DNA from: Verrucomicrobiota bacterium
GTDB lineage: Bacteria; Verrucomicrobiota; Verrucomicrobiia; Limisphaerales; UBA1100
Assembly (NCBI GenBank): GCA_030747505.1
Contig: JASLKQ010000027.1
Location: 1 to 38,418 of the forward strand
Direction of reading: 5' to 3'
DNA length: 38,418 nucleotides
The notes under the pieces are model-generated. The model saw only the letters and a program-made list of their open reading frames with translations. It ran no database searches and was not told where the DNA came from. Of this stretch, positions 7,136-14,922 are shown piece after piece; position 1 is the first letter of the stretch, and every line of letters starts with the position of its first letter. The translations under genes were made by a program, and so were the position numbers.

Positions 7136-8470
7136 TCAATCCATCTGGGCCAAAGCCTTGTCAAAGCGACTCAAAACACGATCACGACCCAGTACAGCCA
7201 TGAGATCATATAAACTTGGCCCCACCTTAACCCCCGTGCAGGCACAGCGAGCAGGCATCACCAGGTTGCGTACTTTTAACTCTAATTCATCGGCTAAGGC
7301 CTTTAATGTGCTTTCCAAGGTCTCAGGGGCAAAGGTTCCAATATCGCCGTATTTCGCCCTCAGCTGGATAAATGGCTCCTTATTCTCTGGAGCAAACGCC
7401 TTTGAAGCCATGGCTTGGTCATAAACAATCTCATCAGTGAAATAAAAACTACAAAATTCGGGCAGATCCTCGACCTGCTTTACTTTGCCCTGACAGGTTG
7501 CCAGAGCTGCTTCAATATAGCCGGCAGAAGCGCCTCCAAAATCCACACCGGCCTTTATGGCTAGTTCGGTGTACTGATCGATCGGTAATGCCCGAAGATG
7601 CTCATAATTCATCCACTGGAGTTTCTCTAAATCAAATCGGGCATTGGCGCGATTGACCTGCGGTAAATCGAAACGCTCGATAATCTCCTTCATCGGCAGA
7701 AGCTGGGAATCATCCTTGGGTGACCATCCCAGCAGGCTAAGATAGTTGGTCACAGCACCGGGCACATATCCGGCCTTTTGCCAGCCTTCAAGAGATGCCC
7801 CATCATCACGTTTACTCATTTTGCTGCCATCTGAATTTAGAATTAGCGGTATGTGTGCAAATTTAGGTGGCTCAACTCCAAACGCCCTGAAAAGGGCAAT
7901 ATGCTTCGAAGTATTGGAAAGATGATCTTCGCCCCGAATAACATGAGTAATTCTCATCTCAATGTCATCGACCACATTGACCAAATGAAAAACAGGCTTA
8001 CCATCGGAACGGACAATCACAAAATCAGGCTGCACCTCCTCTCGATCAGTTAATTCCCTCACCACATCCCCACAAATAAGGTCTGGGATCGTAATCGGTT
8101 CTCTCTGCATCTTAAAGCGAAGTGCTCCCTCATCTTCATACACCAGCCCCTTGGCCTTTAGTTCATCAACCCGTCTGGAATAAGTATCTGCACGTTGCGA
8201 TTGATAGTAGGGCCCGTACTCACCAATACTCTCTCCTTTCGGGTCATTTACCGCAGGACCTTCATCCCAATCGAGCCCCAGCCACCGAAGCCCCTCCAGA
8301 ATCACATTGATGGCCTCAGGCGTATTACGTTCCTCATCAGTGTCTTCAATGCGTAATACAAATTTACCCCCTGTATGTCGTGCATATAGCCAATTAAATA
8401 AAGCCGTTCTAGCCCCACCAATATGCAGATACCCTGTTGGGCTCGGGGCGAATCTGACGCGTACACTCAT
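7136..8470 (-). CDS. gltX: Glutamyl-tRNA synthetase
   Basis: A class I aminoacyl-tRNA synthetase that charges tRNA-Glu in the cytoplasm. From the ATG at 8470 the protein is 444 residues. It begins MSVRVRFAPSPTGYLHIGGARTALFNW with the HIGH-type signature HIGG, has FVLRIEDTDEERN, and later SKMSKRDDGAS as the KMSKS loop. The C-terminal anticodon-binding region is slightly shorter than the E. coli enzyme. The ATG overlaps the panE stop as ATGA, which fixes the start; the track's 14-residue extension MCCFEEARRLSSAP is not conserved. Whether it is discriminating or also charges tRNA-Gln cannot be told here. The order panE-gltX-pgsA-bcp suggests one transcript. A separate GluQ paralogue is at 10878. 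Confidence 0.95.
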   Translation of the reverse strand: MSVRVRFAPSPTGYLHIGGARTALFNWLYARHTGGKFVLRIEDTDEERNTPEAINVILEGLRWLGLDWDEGPAVNDPKGESIGEYGPYYQSQRADTYSRRVDELKAKGLVYEDEGALRFKMQREPITIPDLICGDVVRELTDREEVQPDFVIVRSDGKPVFHLVNVVDDIEMRITHVIRGEDHLSNTSKHIALFRAFGVEPPKFAHIPLILNSDGSKMSKRDDGASLEGWQKAGYVPGAVTNYLSLLGWSPKDDSQLLPMKEIIERFDLPQVNRANARFDLEKLQWMNYEHLRALPIDQYTELAIKAGVDFGGASAGYIEAALATCQGKVKQVEDLPEFCSFYFTDEIVYDQAMASKAFAPENKEPFIQLRAKYGDIGTFAPETLESTLKALADELELKVRNLVMPARCACTGVKVGPSLYDLMAVLGRDRVLSRFDKALAQMD

Positions 8471-9435
8471 GGGCGCGGAAGATAGCCGTCGAGCTTCCTC
8501 AAAACAACACAAAGTGCCTCAAGCCTCGGCACAGAAACATTGACTGCTCGCGCCTGACGCAAAGGCTCAAGAAACATACTTTCCATTTCAAAAGGCCTGC
8601 CTTGATCAAAATCAACCACCGTCGAAGGGCGATATGACCCCATGGTACGGGTATTATGAATCATGCGTTGGGCCAAATCTGCTTTCAGATTAATATCCTT
8701 GGCTGCTGCAATATTGATTATTTCCTGCATTAACTCATGTACAAGAATCCCCCATGCTTCTTCACCCAAAAGTCGATCCGTAGCCCATGCTGGACCAATC
8801 ACCTCCGGGATTTCGCCGAATTCCAAGGCCGTTAACCCGGCAGCTGCAGCGACTCCTAGGCCGTTAAAGGGAATATTCCAGACCAGTTTTTCCCATAGGC
8901 CTTCACCCAACTCATCGACCACCTCACAAGACACTCCAGATTTCTCAAATATTTTCGCAATTTCCCGTGTACGCATCTGAGCAGCCTGCTTGAATTCTCC
9001 CAGTACAATTTTACCAAACCCCTGATGTTTTACTACCCCGGGTCCAGTCCTGTTCAGGCAGACAAAACATAAACCTGCCAAGACCCGTTCCTTTCCGAAT
9101 AAATCTGCCAATTGCTCGCAATTACCCAAACCATTTTGCAGACATAAAATAGCTGTATTGGGTCCCGCAAGCGGATCAATCAACTCATGGTACTGAGTAT
9201 TGGCCGTGGTTTTCAGACCCACCAAAATAAGATCACATATTCCAATGGAACTAGGAATACTGTGAGCGTGAGGGCGCACAGTAAAATCATCATCTAAACT
9301 TTGAACGCGTAAACCGTGTTCACGAACCACATCGTAATCGGCTCGCAGCAACAAATGAACCTCAGCCCCTGCACGGCAAAGTCTAGCGCCATAATACCCC
9401 CCCAGTGCCCCGACCCCAACCACTCCGATTTTCAT
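8467..9435 (-). CDS. panE: 2-dehydropantoate 2-reductase (ketopantoate reductase)
   Basis: 322 residues. The N-terminus MKIGVVGVGALGGYYGARL is the NADPH-binding Rossmann motif (GxGxxG). LILVGLKTTAN and CLQNGLGN correspond to the conserved K and N regions of PanE, and WEKLVWNIPFNGL carries the catalytic Lys context (ExLWxKLxxN). It reduces ketopantoate to pantoate in the pantothenate/CoA pathway. Family members of similar fold act on other 2-keto acids, so the exact substrate is family-level knowledge. It is the first gene of the panE-gltX-pgsA run; the hup terminator lies 30 to 55 bases upstream of its ATG. Confidence 0.88.
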   Translation of the reverse strand: MKIGVVGVGALGGYYGARLCRAGAEVHLLLRADYDVVREHGLRVQSLDDDFTVRPHAHSIPSSIGICDLILVGLKTTANTQYHELIDPLAGPNTAILCLQNGLGNCEQLADLFGKERVLAGLCFVCLNRTGPGVVKHQGFGKIVLGEFKQAAQMRTREIAKIFEKSGVSCEVVDELGEGLWEKLVWNIPFNGLGVAAAAGLTALEFGEIPEVIGPAWATDRLLGEEAWGILVHELMQEIINIAAAKDINLKADLAQRMIHNTRTMGSYRPSTVVDFDQGRPFEMESMFLEPLRQARAVNVSVPRLEALCVVLRKLDGYLPRP

Positions 9436-9465
9436 GGGTTACAGTAAATACAAAGGGCAAAAATG

Positions 9466-9491
9466 AAAAAGGCGCCCCAAATGAGGCGCCC
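9466..9491 (-). terminator. Intrinsic terminator after hup
   Basis: GGCGCC at 9485-9490 and GGCGCC at 9471-9476 pair as a six-base G:C stem with a short loop; reading the minus strand the stem is followed by TTTTT (plus-strand AAAAA, 9466-9470) and more T-rich sequence. It separates hup from panE. Confidence 0.8.
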
Positions 9492-9513
9492 GTGAAAATG
9501 GGATATTCTCCCT

Positions 9514-9801
9514 TTAAATACCAATAGCCTCTTTGGCAGCTTTCAAGTAGGTGAACTTCAGCTTTTTCTTAGCTGGCACATCTACCTCTTCGCCGGTTCT
9601 GGGCCCAAAACGCATTATCATCTTGCGAGCCTTGGTTTGACGGATCGATACCTTGCCAAGTCCAGGGATAGTAAATCCATCCTTCGCGTTCTTATAGGCC
9701 AAACCAGCCAATGCTTCCAATGCGGCCTTGGCCTGTGCCTTTGATATATCTGCCGATTCCGCTATCGCGGCTATCGTTGCGGTCTTTGTCAGTTTCGCCA
9801 T
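9514..9801 (-). CDS. HU-family nucleoid DNA-binding protein
   Basis: From the ATG at 9801 the product is 95 residues, standard for HU/IHF. It starts MAKLTKTATIAAIAESADISKAQAKAALEAL, the dimerising helices, and contains FTIPGLGKVSIRQTKARKMIMRFGPRTGEEVDVPAKKKLKF, the beta-arm region with the usual R-x-G-R-NP-TGE-like segment; here the NP of the intercalating tip reads FGPRTGE, so the Pro is kept and Asn is not. A strong Shine-Dalgarno (AAAGGAG, about 8 bases upstream) picks this start over the 154-residue extension in the track. It has its own terminator, so it is monocistronic and probably highly expressed. It is divergent from aguB over 186 bases. Confidence 0.93.
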   Translation of the reverse strand: MAKLTKTATIAAIAESADISKAQAKAALEALAGLAYKNAKDGFTIPGLGKVSIRQTKARKMIMRFGPRTGEEVDVPAKKKLKFTYLKAAKEAIGI

Positions 9802-9987
9802 GTGTCTTTCTCCTTTGGTTAAAATATGTCGCCCTGCGACTAGGGCCCGAGTAAAAGGACCATTCATCCATTCCAGCAAGGCTAAAACTCGAATTTTGGT
9901 CAAAAGGTATTCACAAATAACCCTGTTTTTCCAGCACAAGCTTGACTTGACAGCCTTGCCAACGAACATCACCGCCATCCTATAAAC

Positions 9988-10881
9988 ATGGAAAAATCTC
10001 CTGAAAAATTAACACTCGCCCTCCTGCAGCATTCTTGTGATTCTGAAGTTGAGAAAAATCTGGATCATTGTCTGAATGCCGCCAAAACCGCTGCCATAAA
10101 CGGTGCCCAGATCATTTGCACTCAGGAACTCTTTGCTTCACAGTACTTTTGCCAAAGCGAGAATCATTCCAATTTTGCCCTCGCTGAACCCATCCCAGGA
10201 CCGAAAACCGCAGTTTTTCAGGAAATTGCCAAAGAGCACGAAGTCGTAATTATCGCCTCACTCTTTGAAAAACGTGCTGCGGGACTGTACCACAACACTG
10301 CAGCCATCATTGATGCAGACGGCTCCCTGCTCGGCACATACCGGAAAATGCATATTCCTGATGATCCGCTTTACTACGAGAAATTCTATTTTACTCCCGG
10401 AGATCAGGGCTTTCAGTCATGGGAAACAAAATACGGTAAAATTGGCGTTCTTATTTGCTGGGACCAATGGTATCCCGAAGCTGCCCGTCTCACAGCATTG
10501 GCGGGTGCTGAAATCCTTTTTTACCCAACCGCCATCGGCTGGCATCCGTCCGAAAAAACCACCGAAGGAGAAACTCAGCATACTGCATGGCAAACGATTC
10601 AACGTAGTCATGCCATCGCCAACGGCTGCTATGTAGCTGCCATTAACCGAACTGGACATGAAAATCCTGCTGGAGGCGACGGTCTGGAATTCTGGGGACA
10701 GAGCTTCGTTGCATCTCCTGGGGGCGAAATATTGGCACAAGGCTCAGTTGACCAAAACGAGACCATCATGGCCGAAATTGACATGAACCGAATTGAAGAA
10801 GCGCGCACCCATTGGCCTTTTTTGCGGGACCGCCGAATTGACGCCTACGAAGGATTATCCCAACGCTTTCTGGATAAATGA
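9988..10881 (+). CDS. aguB: N-carbamoylputrescine amidase
   Basis: A nitrilase-superfamily (C-N hydrolase) enzyme of 297 residues that hydrolyses N-carbamoylputrescine to putrescine, CO2 and ammonia in the arginine-agmatine route to polyamines. The catalytic triad is visible: E47 (CTQELF), K120 (YRKMHIPDDP) and C157 (GVLICWDQWYPEAARL). The stretches SQYFCQSE, YYEKFYFTPGD and YPTAIGWHP are typical of the AguB branch, which is why I name it. The agmatine deiminase (aguA) that would precede it is not in the window. Its stop overlaps the gluQ start as ATGA, so the two are translationally coupled although their functions are unrelated. Confidence 0.9.
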   Translation: MEKSPEKLTLALLQHSCDSEVEKNLDHCLNAAKTAAINGAQIICTQELFASQYFCQSENHSNFALAEPIPGPKTAVFQEIAKEHEVVIIASLFEKRAAGLYHNTAAIIDADGSLLGTYRKMHIPDDPLYYEKFYFTPGDQGFQSWETKYGKIGVLICWDQWYPEAARLTALAGAEILFYPTAIGWHPSEKTTEGETQHTAWQTIQRSHAIANGCYVAAINRTGHENPAGGDGLEFWGQSFVASPGGEILAQGSVDQNETIMAEIDMNRIEEARTHWPFLRDRRIDAYEGLSQRFLDK

Positions 10882-11675
10882 GTTACCGAGGTCGAATCGC
10901 CCCTACGCCCACCGGTTATCTGCATTTGGGTCACGCACGAACCTTCTGGACGGCTCATGACCGCTGCAAGGCGGCAAATGGCACCCTTTTTTTCCGTAAT
11001 GAGAATTTGGATGCCAACCGCTGTAAAGCGGAGTACCAACAGGCTGCCATTGAGGACTGCCGCTGGCTGGGCATCGAATGGGAAGGAGAACCCCTCAATC
11101 AATCCACTCGAACCCAGTACTACCAAAAGGCCTTTAAAGAGCTTTGTGAGACAGGTTGTCTTTACCCGTGTACTTGTTCACGAAAAGACATTCAAGAGGC
11201 GTTAGCTGCCCCTCATGGAGACGATGGAGAGGCGATTTACCCGGGGACTTGCCGCCAGCTCGTGACAACTGCAGATAATCAATCCGCCAACTGGCGCTTC
11301 CGGGTGCCCGAAGGGGAAAAGATTGAGTTTGAGGATGCTCATTTTGGCCCTCAGTCTTTCACCTGTGGGGTTGATTTTGGAGATTTCCCAGTATGGCAAA
11401 AAAACGGTGTCCCGTCCTATCAACTGGCAGTGGTAGTGGACGATGCGGAGATGGGAATTACAGAGGTTGTGCGAGGAGCTGACCTTCTGATTTCCACAGC
11501 CCGGCAACTCCTACTTTACCGGGCACTTAGTCTCACTCCGCCGAATTTTTACCATTGTGAGCTTATGCTGGATGAGGTGGGAGAGCGACTTGCCAAACGC
11601 AATGATGCTCTAAGTCTATGCTCTTTGCGAAATCAGGGAAAAACACCCAAAGAATTACAATCGGAGTGGACCTAA
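10878..11675 (+). CDS. gluQ: Glutamyl-Q tRNA(Asp) synthetase
   Basis: A truncated GluRS paralogue, 265 residues, lacking the anticodon-binding domain; members glutamylate the queuosine base in the anticodon of tRNA-Asp. The N-terminus RIAPTPTGYLHLGHARTFW holds the HIGH motif (HLGH, 16-19). A zinc site is complete as C98, C100, Y121 and C125 (YPCTC ... YPGTC). RLAKRNDAL is the KMSKS-like loop. One oddity: the usual RIEDxD motif is RNENLDANR here, changing two residues near the glutamate-binding pocket. The ATG overlaps the aguB stop by four bases, and the TAA overlaps the convergent pseudopilin-like gene by four bases. Confidence 0.88.
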   Translation: MSYRGRIAPTPTGYLHLGHARTFWTAHDRCKAANGTLFFRNENLDANRCKAEYQQAAIEDCRWLGIEWEGEPLNQSTRTQYYQKAFKELCETGCLYPCTCSRKDIQEALAAPHGDDGEAIYPGTCRQLVTTADNQSANWRFRVPEGEKIEFEDAHFGPQSFTCGVDFGDFPVWQKNGVPSYQLAVVVDDAEMGITEVVRGADLLISTARQLLLYRALSLTPPNFYHCELMLDEVGERLAKRNDALSLCSLRNQGKTPKELQSEWT

Positions 11676-12013
11676 TCCTCTCCCTCATTAGCCAATAAAT
11701 GGCCCGGAATGGTACAGGCAGGGGGATTAGTTAATCCAGTCACTACGTATTGCCCTCCGCTCGGGCAGTTTGTGGAAACCCCATCGGCAAGATAAAAGGC
11801 AATCTCGGAAAAAGTCACCGACGACTCTAGCGGTTTCCCTTTATCCAGTTGCCAAAGGCGCATCGCCTTATCGATCTCCCGAAGATTTTTAACACATTTC
11901 TGTATACTTTTGTCCTGTTTATCAGAAATAGTATAGGGAATTAAAACCACAGCCCCGACCAATAAAATGGCCACAACCAATATCCAATCAACCACCCCAA
12001 ACGCGCGATACAT
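11672..12013 (-). CDS. Pseudopilin-like protein without prepilin cleavage motif
   Basis: I start this at the ATG at 12013 (MYRAFGVVDWILVVAILLVGAVVLIPYTI), giving 113 residues: one N-terminal membrane helix followed by a globular region QKCVKNLREIDKAMRLWQLDKGKPLESSVT... ending CPSGGQYVVTGLTNPPACTIPGHLL. The C-terminal half parallels the next gene (NGCKANLRTIEFAIAQWSLEK ... CPSGGEYELTTVAEKPTCTVVGH), so the two are paralogues. The G-F-T-L-x-E signature cut by prepilin peptidase is missing and no Glu is at the expected fifth position. It may be an anchored, unprocessed relative or a degenerating copy. The 30-residue extension in the track overlaps the neighbour and is rich in Arg/Gly read out of frame, so I rejected it. 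The two genes are 26 bases apart. Confidence 0.72.
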   Translation of the reverse strand: MYRAFGVVDWILVVAILLVGAVVLIPYTISDKQDKSIQKCVKNLREIDKAMRLWQLDKGKPLESSVTFSEIAFYLADGVSTNCPSGGQYVVTGLTNPPACTIPGHLLANEGED

Positions 12014-12039
12014 ATAGTTTCCCGGGGTTAGCTCAAAAA

Positions 12040-12414
12040 TTAACGACGCCCCTCTTCTTCCTCTTCTTCCTCTTGGGAAAGAGTATGACCTACAACAGTA
12101 CAAGTGGGCTTCTCGGCAACCGTGGTAAGTTCATATTCACCCCCAGAAGGGCATCTGGGAATGCCATCCTTGAAATATTCCTCTAGTTCCTCAAGCGAAA
12201 CCTCAGCATCATCAGCTTTGCGTTTTTCGAGGGACCATTGGGCTATTGCAAATTCAATGGTACGAAGATTGGCCTTACACCCGTTAACCTGAGCGTTCTT
12301 CTTTGCTTTCACAAGGTTTGGTATTGCCACCGCAGCCAATAGCCCAATGATGGCAACCACAATCATAATTTCCACCAGTGTGAAACCGCGCTTTCTGGAA
12401 GTTGAAATATTCAT
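12040..12414 (-). CDS. Type II secretion-type pseudopilin (GspG-like)
   Basis: 124 residues. MNISTSRKRGFTLVEIMIVVAIIGLLAAVAIPNLVKA is a textbook class III signal: prepilin peptidase would cut after G10 leaving Phe1, Glu5 and the hydrophobic helix. The small C-terminal domain carries the paired-cysteine pattern C...CPSGGEY...C...GH seen in short pseudopilins of PVC bacteria. It would be assembled in a type II secretion or type IV pilus-like machine in the inner membrane; no other machine parts are near, so it may work with a system elsewhere. It ends in a Glu-rich run (QEEEEEEEGRR) coded by a simple DNA repeat. Single gene promoter region is the 53 bases before the ATG, where I see no clear boxes. 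Confidence 0.85.
   Translation of the reverse strand: MNISTSRKRGFTLVEIMIVVAIIGLLAAVAIPNLVKAKKNAQVNGCKANLRTIEFAIAQWSLEKRKADDAEVSLEELEEYFKDGIPRCPSGGEYELTTVAEKPTCTVVGHTLSQEEEEEEEGRR
12051..12074. repeat. Short tandem repeat coding a poly-Glu tail
   Basis: CCTCTTCTTCCTCTTCTTCCTCTT is two copies of a 12-base CCTCTTCTTCCT-like unit, read on the minus strand as GAA/GAG codons (E7) at the pseudopilin C-terminus. Repeat-length change would alter only tail length when in multiples of three. Confidence 0.7.
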
Positions 12415-12467
12415 AGCCTCTTTAAGAAATCACTATCATATACGTAATCAGGAATCAACTCGTTACA

Positions 12468-13919
12468 CTATAGGCTAATTTCACTACTCAAACATGCCGG
12501 GCAGGCCTCCACCCAATGATCAGGAGCTATTTCCTGAAACGGGGGCAGGTTCTTCAAATGTTCCGTATTATGCGGAATCTCGCTCCTGGGAGCAAAACGG
12601 CAACCGTCCGGCGGATCTATGGGTGAGGGAACATCTCCCTCTAAAACCACCCGATCGGGCTTATGTGTTGGATCAGCTACCGGAATAGCGGAAATTAAGG
12701 CCTTTGTGTAAGGGTGAATTGGATTGGAATATATTTCCTCAGAAGGCGCCAGCTCTACGATCCGGCCCAGATACATCACTGCGATCCGGTCACTGATATG
12801 CTTTACCACGGCCAGATCATGAGAAATAAATAAATAACTTAGGCCCATTTCACGCTGTAACTCCATCAGGAGATTCAACACCTGGCTTTGAATGGAAACA
12901 TCCAAGGCACTTACCGGTTCGTCACAAATCAATAGCTTCGGTTTTAGAGCCAACGCACGTGCGATCCCAATCCGTTGGCGCTGGCCTCCGGAAAATTCAA
13001 ACGGATAACGTTGAGCCGCCGATTCATTCAAACCAACCTTGCGCAATAATTCTGAGACCCACTGGCGACGCTCCTCGCGTGTTCCCATGCCCTGCACTAC
13101 AAATGGCTCTTCCACAATAGTGCCAATAGTATGCCGGGGATTGAGCGACTCATAGGGATCCTGAAAGATCATTTGCATCTCTCTACGAAAAGGCTTCATC
13201 GCGTTTTGGAGTGATGTAATCTCAACCCCTTCAAACCGAATACGCCCGTCCGTTGGGTCGTATAGTTTCGCTATCGTCTTGCCCAGAGTGGTTTTGCCAC
13301 ATCCGCTCTCTCCTACGACCCCAAGCGTCTCACCTGCACGAATCTCAAGGCTCACTCCGTCCACCGCCTTGCAAGCCGCCACGGACCGCCGGAATACTCC
13401 GCCCTTAACTGGGAAATGCATCTTCATTCCCTCAATCCTGATCAGTTCTTTGCTATCGCGTTCAGGCTCGACTTCACCGCGAATTCTAACAGTCAGAATA
13501 ATCACATAAATCCACATGGTAACATTCGCGGTAATCATCAGGGCGAGCATCAATGCATTAATCACGACCAATGACTTTCCAAGACTTCCTTCCAAAATAA
13601 GCCCAACTCCACCTATGAGGCACACCAGTGCCCCCCCAAGAAACCCGATTTTCAGCACAGTCTCCCAAGTCCTGAGTACATTTGGCTTATCACCAACCCA
13701 CAACACGTTTCGATAAGTCGAATAATGCAACCAAGCCACGTATATGAACCACACGGCCCCAAGAAAAGGGACAATCAATGGCCATATGGTCTGGATAGAA
13801 TTTTCGCGGTATTCCTTGGGTGCCGTCTTCTCAAACAGAAGGACTAGCACAGCCGATGGCAAACCGCGTAAAACCATATCCACGAGACACCAGATAGTGA
13901 TTTGCAACAGCAACGACAT
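12468..13919 (-). CDS. Peptide ABC transporter ATPase (OppF/DppF type) with fused N-terminal membrane domain
   Basis: 483 residues from the ATG at 13919, two bases after the oppD-like stop. Residues about 160-483 are a typical OppF ATPase: Walker [10 protein letters not shown] (203-211), signature FSGGQRQR, Walker [14 protein letters not shown]-loop [10 protein letters not shown], and oligopeptide C-terminal region [15 protein letters not shown]. Residues 1-150 are unexpected: four hydrophobic stretches (about 5-28, 46-66, 88-110, 117-145) joined by short charged loops, then [14 protein letters not shown] leading into the ATPase. Ordinary OppF proteins start near residue 160 and are about 325 long, so this is a fusion of a small integral-membrane domain to the ATPase. 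It is the last gene of the importer operon. I do not recognise the membrane domain. Confidence 0.88.
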   Translation of the reverse strand: MSLLLQITIWCLVDMVLRGLPSAVLVLLFEKTAPKEYRENSIQTIWPLIVPFLGAVWFIYVAWLHYSTYRNVLWVGDKPNVLRTWETVLKIGFLGGALVCLIGGVGLILEGSLGKSLVVINALMLALMITANVTMWIYVIILTVRIRGEVEPERDSKELIRIEGMKMHFPVKGGVFRRSVAACKAVDGVSLEIRAGETLGVVGESGCGKTTLGKTIAKLYDPTDGRIRFEGVEITSLQNAMKPFRREMQMIFQDPYESLNPRHTIGTIVEEPFVVQGMGTREERRQWVSELLRKVGLNESAAQRYPFEFSGGQRQRIGIARALALKPKLLICDEPVSALDVSIQSQVLNLLMELQREMGLSYLFISHDLAVVKHISDRIAVMYLGRIVELAPSEEIYSNPIHPYTKALISAIPVADPTHKPDRVVLEGDVPSPIDPPDGCRFAPRSEIPHNTEHLKNLPPFQEIAPDHWVEACPACLSSEISL

Positions 13920-13921
13920 CG

Positions 13922-14914
13922 TTACGAGGTGCAAACCGGACAGGCCTCCACCCAATGATTGGGTGAGATTTCCTCAAAAGGAAGGCGTTGGGTTAAGTGA
14001 CTTTCTTCATGTTCCCTCTCGCTACGGGGAGCAAAACGACATCCCGCCTTTAGGTCCTTCAAGGCCGGCACCATCCCATCAATTGTATTTAGCTTTGTCT
14101 TGGGTGTGCCATTGAGCCTGGGGATCGAGTTTAAAAGGCCCTGAGTATAGGCATGGCGGGGGTTGGCAAAAATCTCCCTTGCTGAGGCACACTCCACAAT
14201 GCGCCCGGCATACATCACGCACACTTCATCACAGGTCTCTGCAATAACCCCTAAATCGTGGGTAATCAGAATGATCGACGTCCCCAGATCGTGCTGCAGC
14301 GACTTCATTAGCTCCAGGATTTGTGCCTGAATGGTTACATCAAGAGCCGTAGTCGGTTCATCGGCAATCACCAGTTCCGGACCGCAGGCCAAGGCGATGG
14401 CAATAACAACCCTTTGGCGCATACCACCGGAAAGTTGATGCGGGTATTCAGTCGCACGGATTTCCGGAGAGGGAATTCCCACCTTATCAAGCATCTCGAC
14501 GGCCTTTGCCCAAGCTTCATCAGGGCCATAATCATTGTGCTGGGTTAAGACCTCACAAATCTGTTTACCGATCCGGTGTACCGGATTAAGAGCCGTCATG
14601 GGTTCCTGAAAAATCATACTGATTCGGTTGCCGCGAATAGTGCGCATATCCTCTGCGGGCAGGGTGCGAAGGTTCATCCCATCGAAAAGCACTTCACCCC
14701 CAAGAATTTTACCCATGGGTTGGGGCAATAGCCGCATAACCGACATTGCCGTAACACTTTTACCGCATCCACTTTCCCCTACGATCCCCATGGTGCGCCC
14801 CCTGCGGACATCAAAGCTGACCCCGTCAACAGCGGCAACCTGTCCCTGATCAGTATCAAATGCCGTGACGAGGTCACGGACTTGAAGCAATACTTCACCC
14901 TCAGATTCGGCCAC
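13922..14914 (-). CDS. Peptide ABC transporter ATPase (OppD/DppD type)
   Basis: 330 residues. It couples ATP hydrolysis to peptide uptake together with the OppF-like partner on the cytoplasmic face. Walker A is GESGCGKS (46-53), Q-loop [11 protein letters not shown], signature LSGGMRQR, Walker [13 protein letters not shown], then ILITHDLGV and the oligopeptide-family tail region [19 protein letters not shown]. The last 40 residues ([16 protein letters not shown]...[16 protein letters not shown]) are nearly the same as in the neighbour and replace the usual FxxRC...C pattern by a terminal CPxC. It lies 8 bases after the binding protein and 2 before the OppF-like gene. Confidence 0.92.
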   Translation of the reverse strand: MAESEGEVLLQVRDLVTAFDTDQGQVAAVDGVSFDVRRGRTMGIVGESGCGKSVTAMSVMRLLPQPMGKILGGEVLFDGMNLRTLPAEDMRTIRGNRISMIFQEPMTALNPVHRIGKQICEVLTQHNDYGPDEAWAKAVEMLDKVGIPSPEIRATEYPHQLSGGMRQRVVIAIALACGPELVIADEPTTALDVTIQAQILELMKSLQHDLGTSIILITHDLGVIAETCDEVCVMYAGRIVECASAREIFANPRHAYTQGLLNSIPRLNGTPKTKLNTIDGMVPALKDLKAGCRFAPRSEREHEESHLTQRLPFEEISPNHWVEACPVCTS

Positions 14915-14922
14915 AGTCGGTT

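Noticed and set aside
9802-9987. TTGACA-like box near 9950 and TATAAA near 9980 as an aguB promoter
   Set aside because: The spacing is about 28 bases, too long for a standard promoter.
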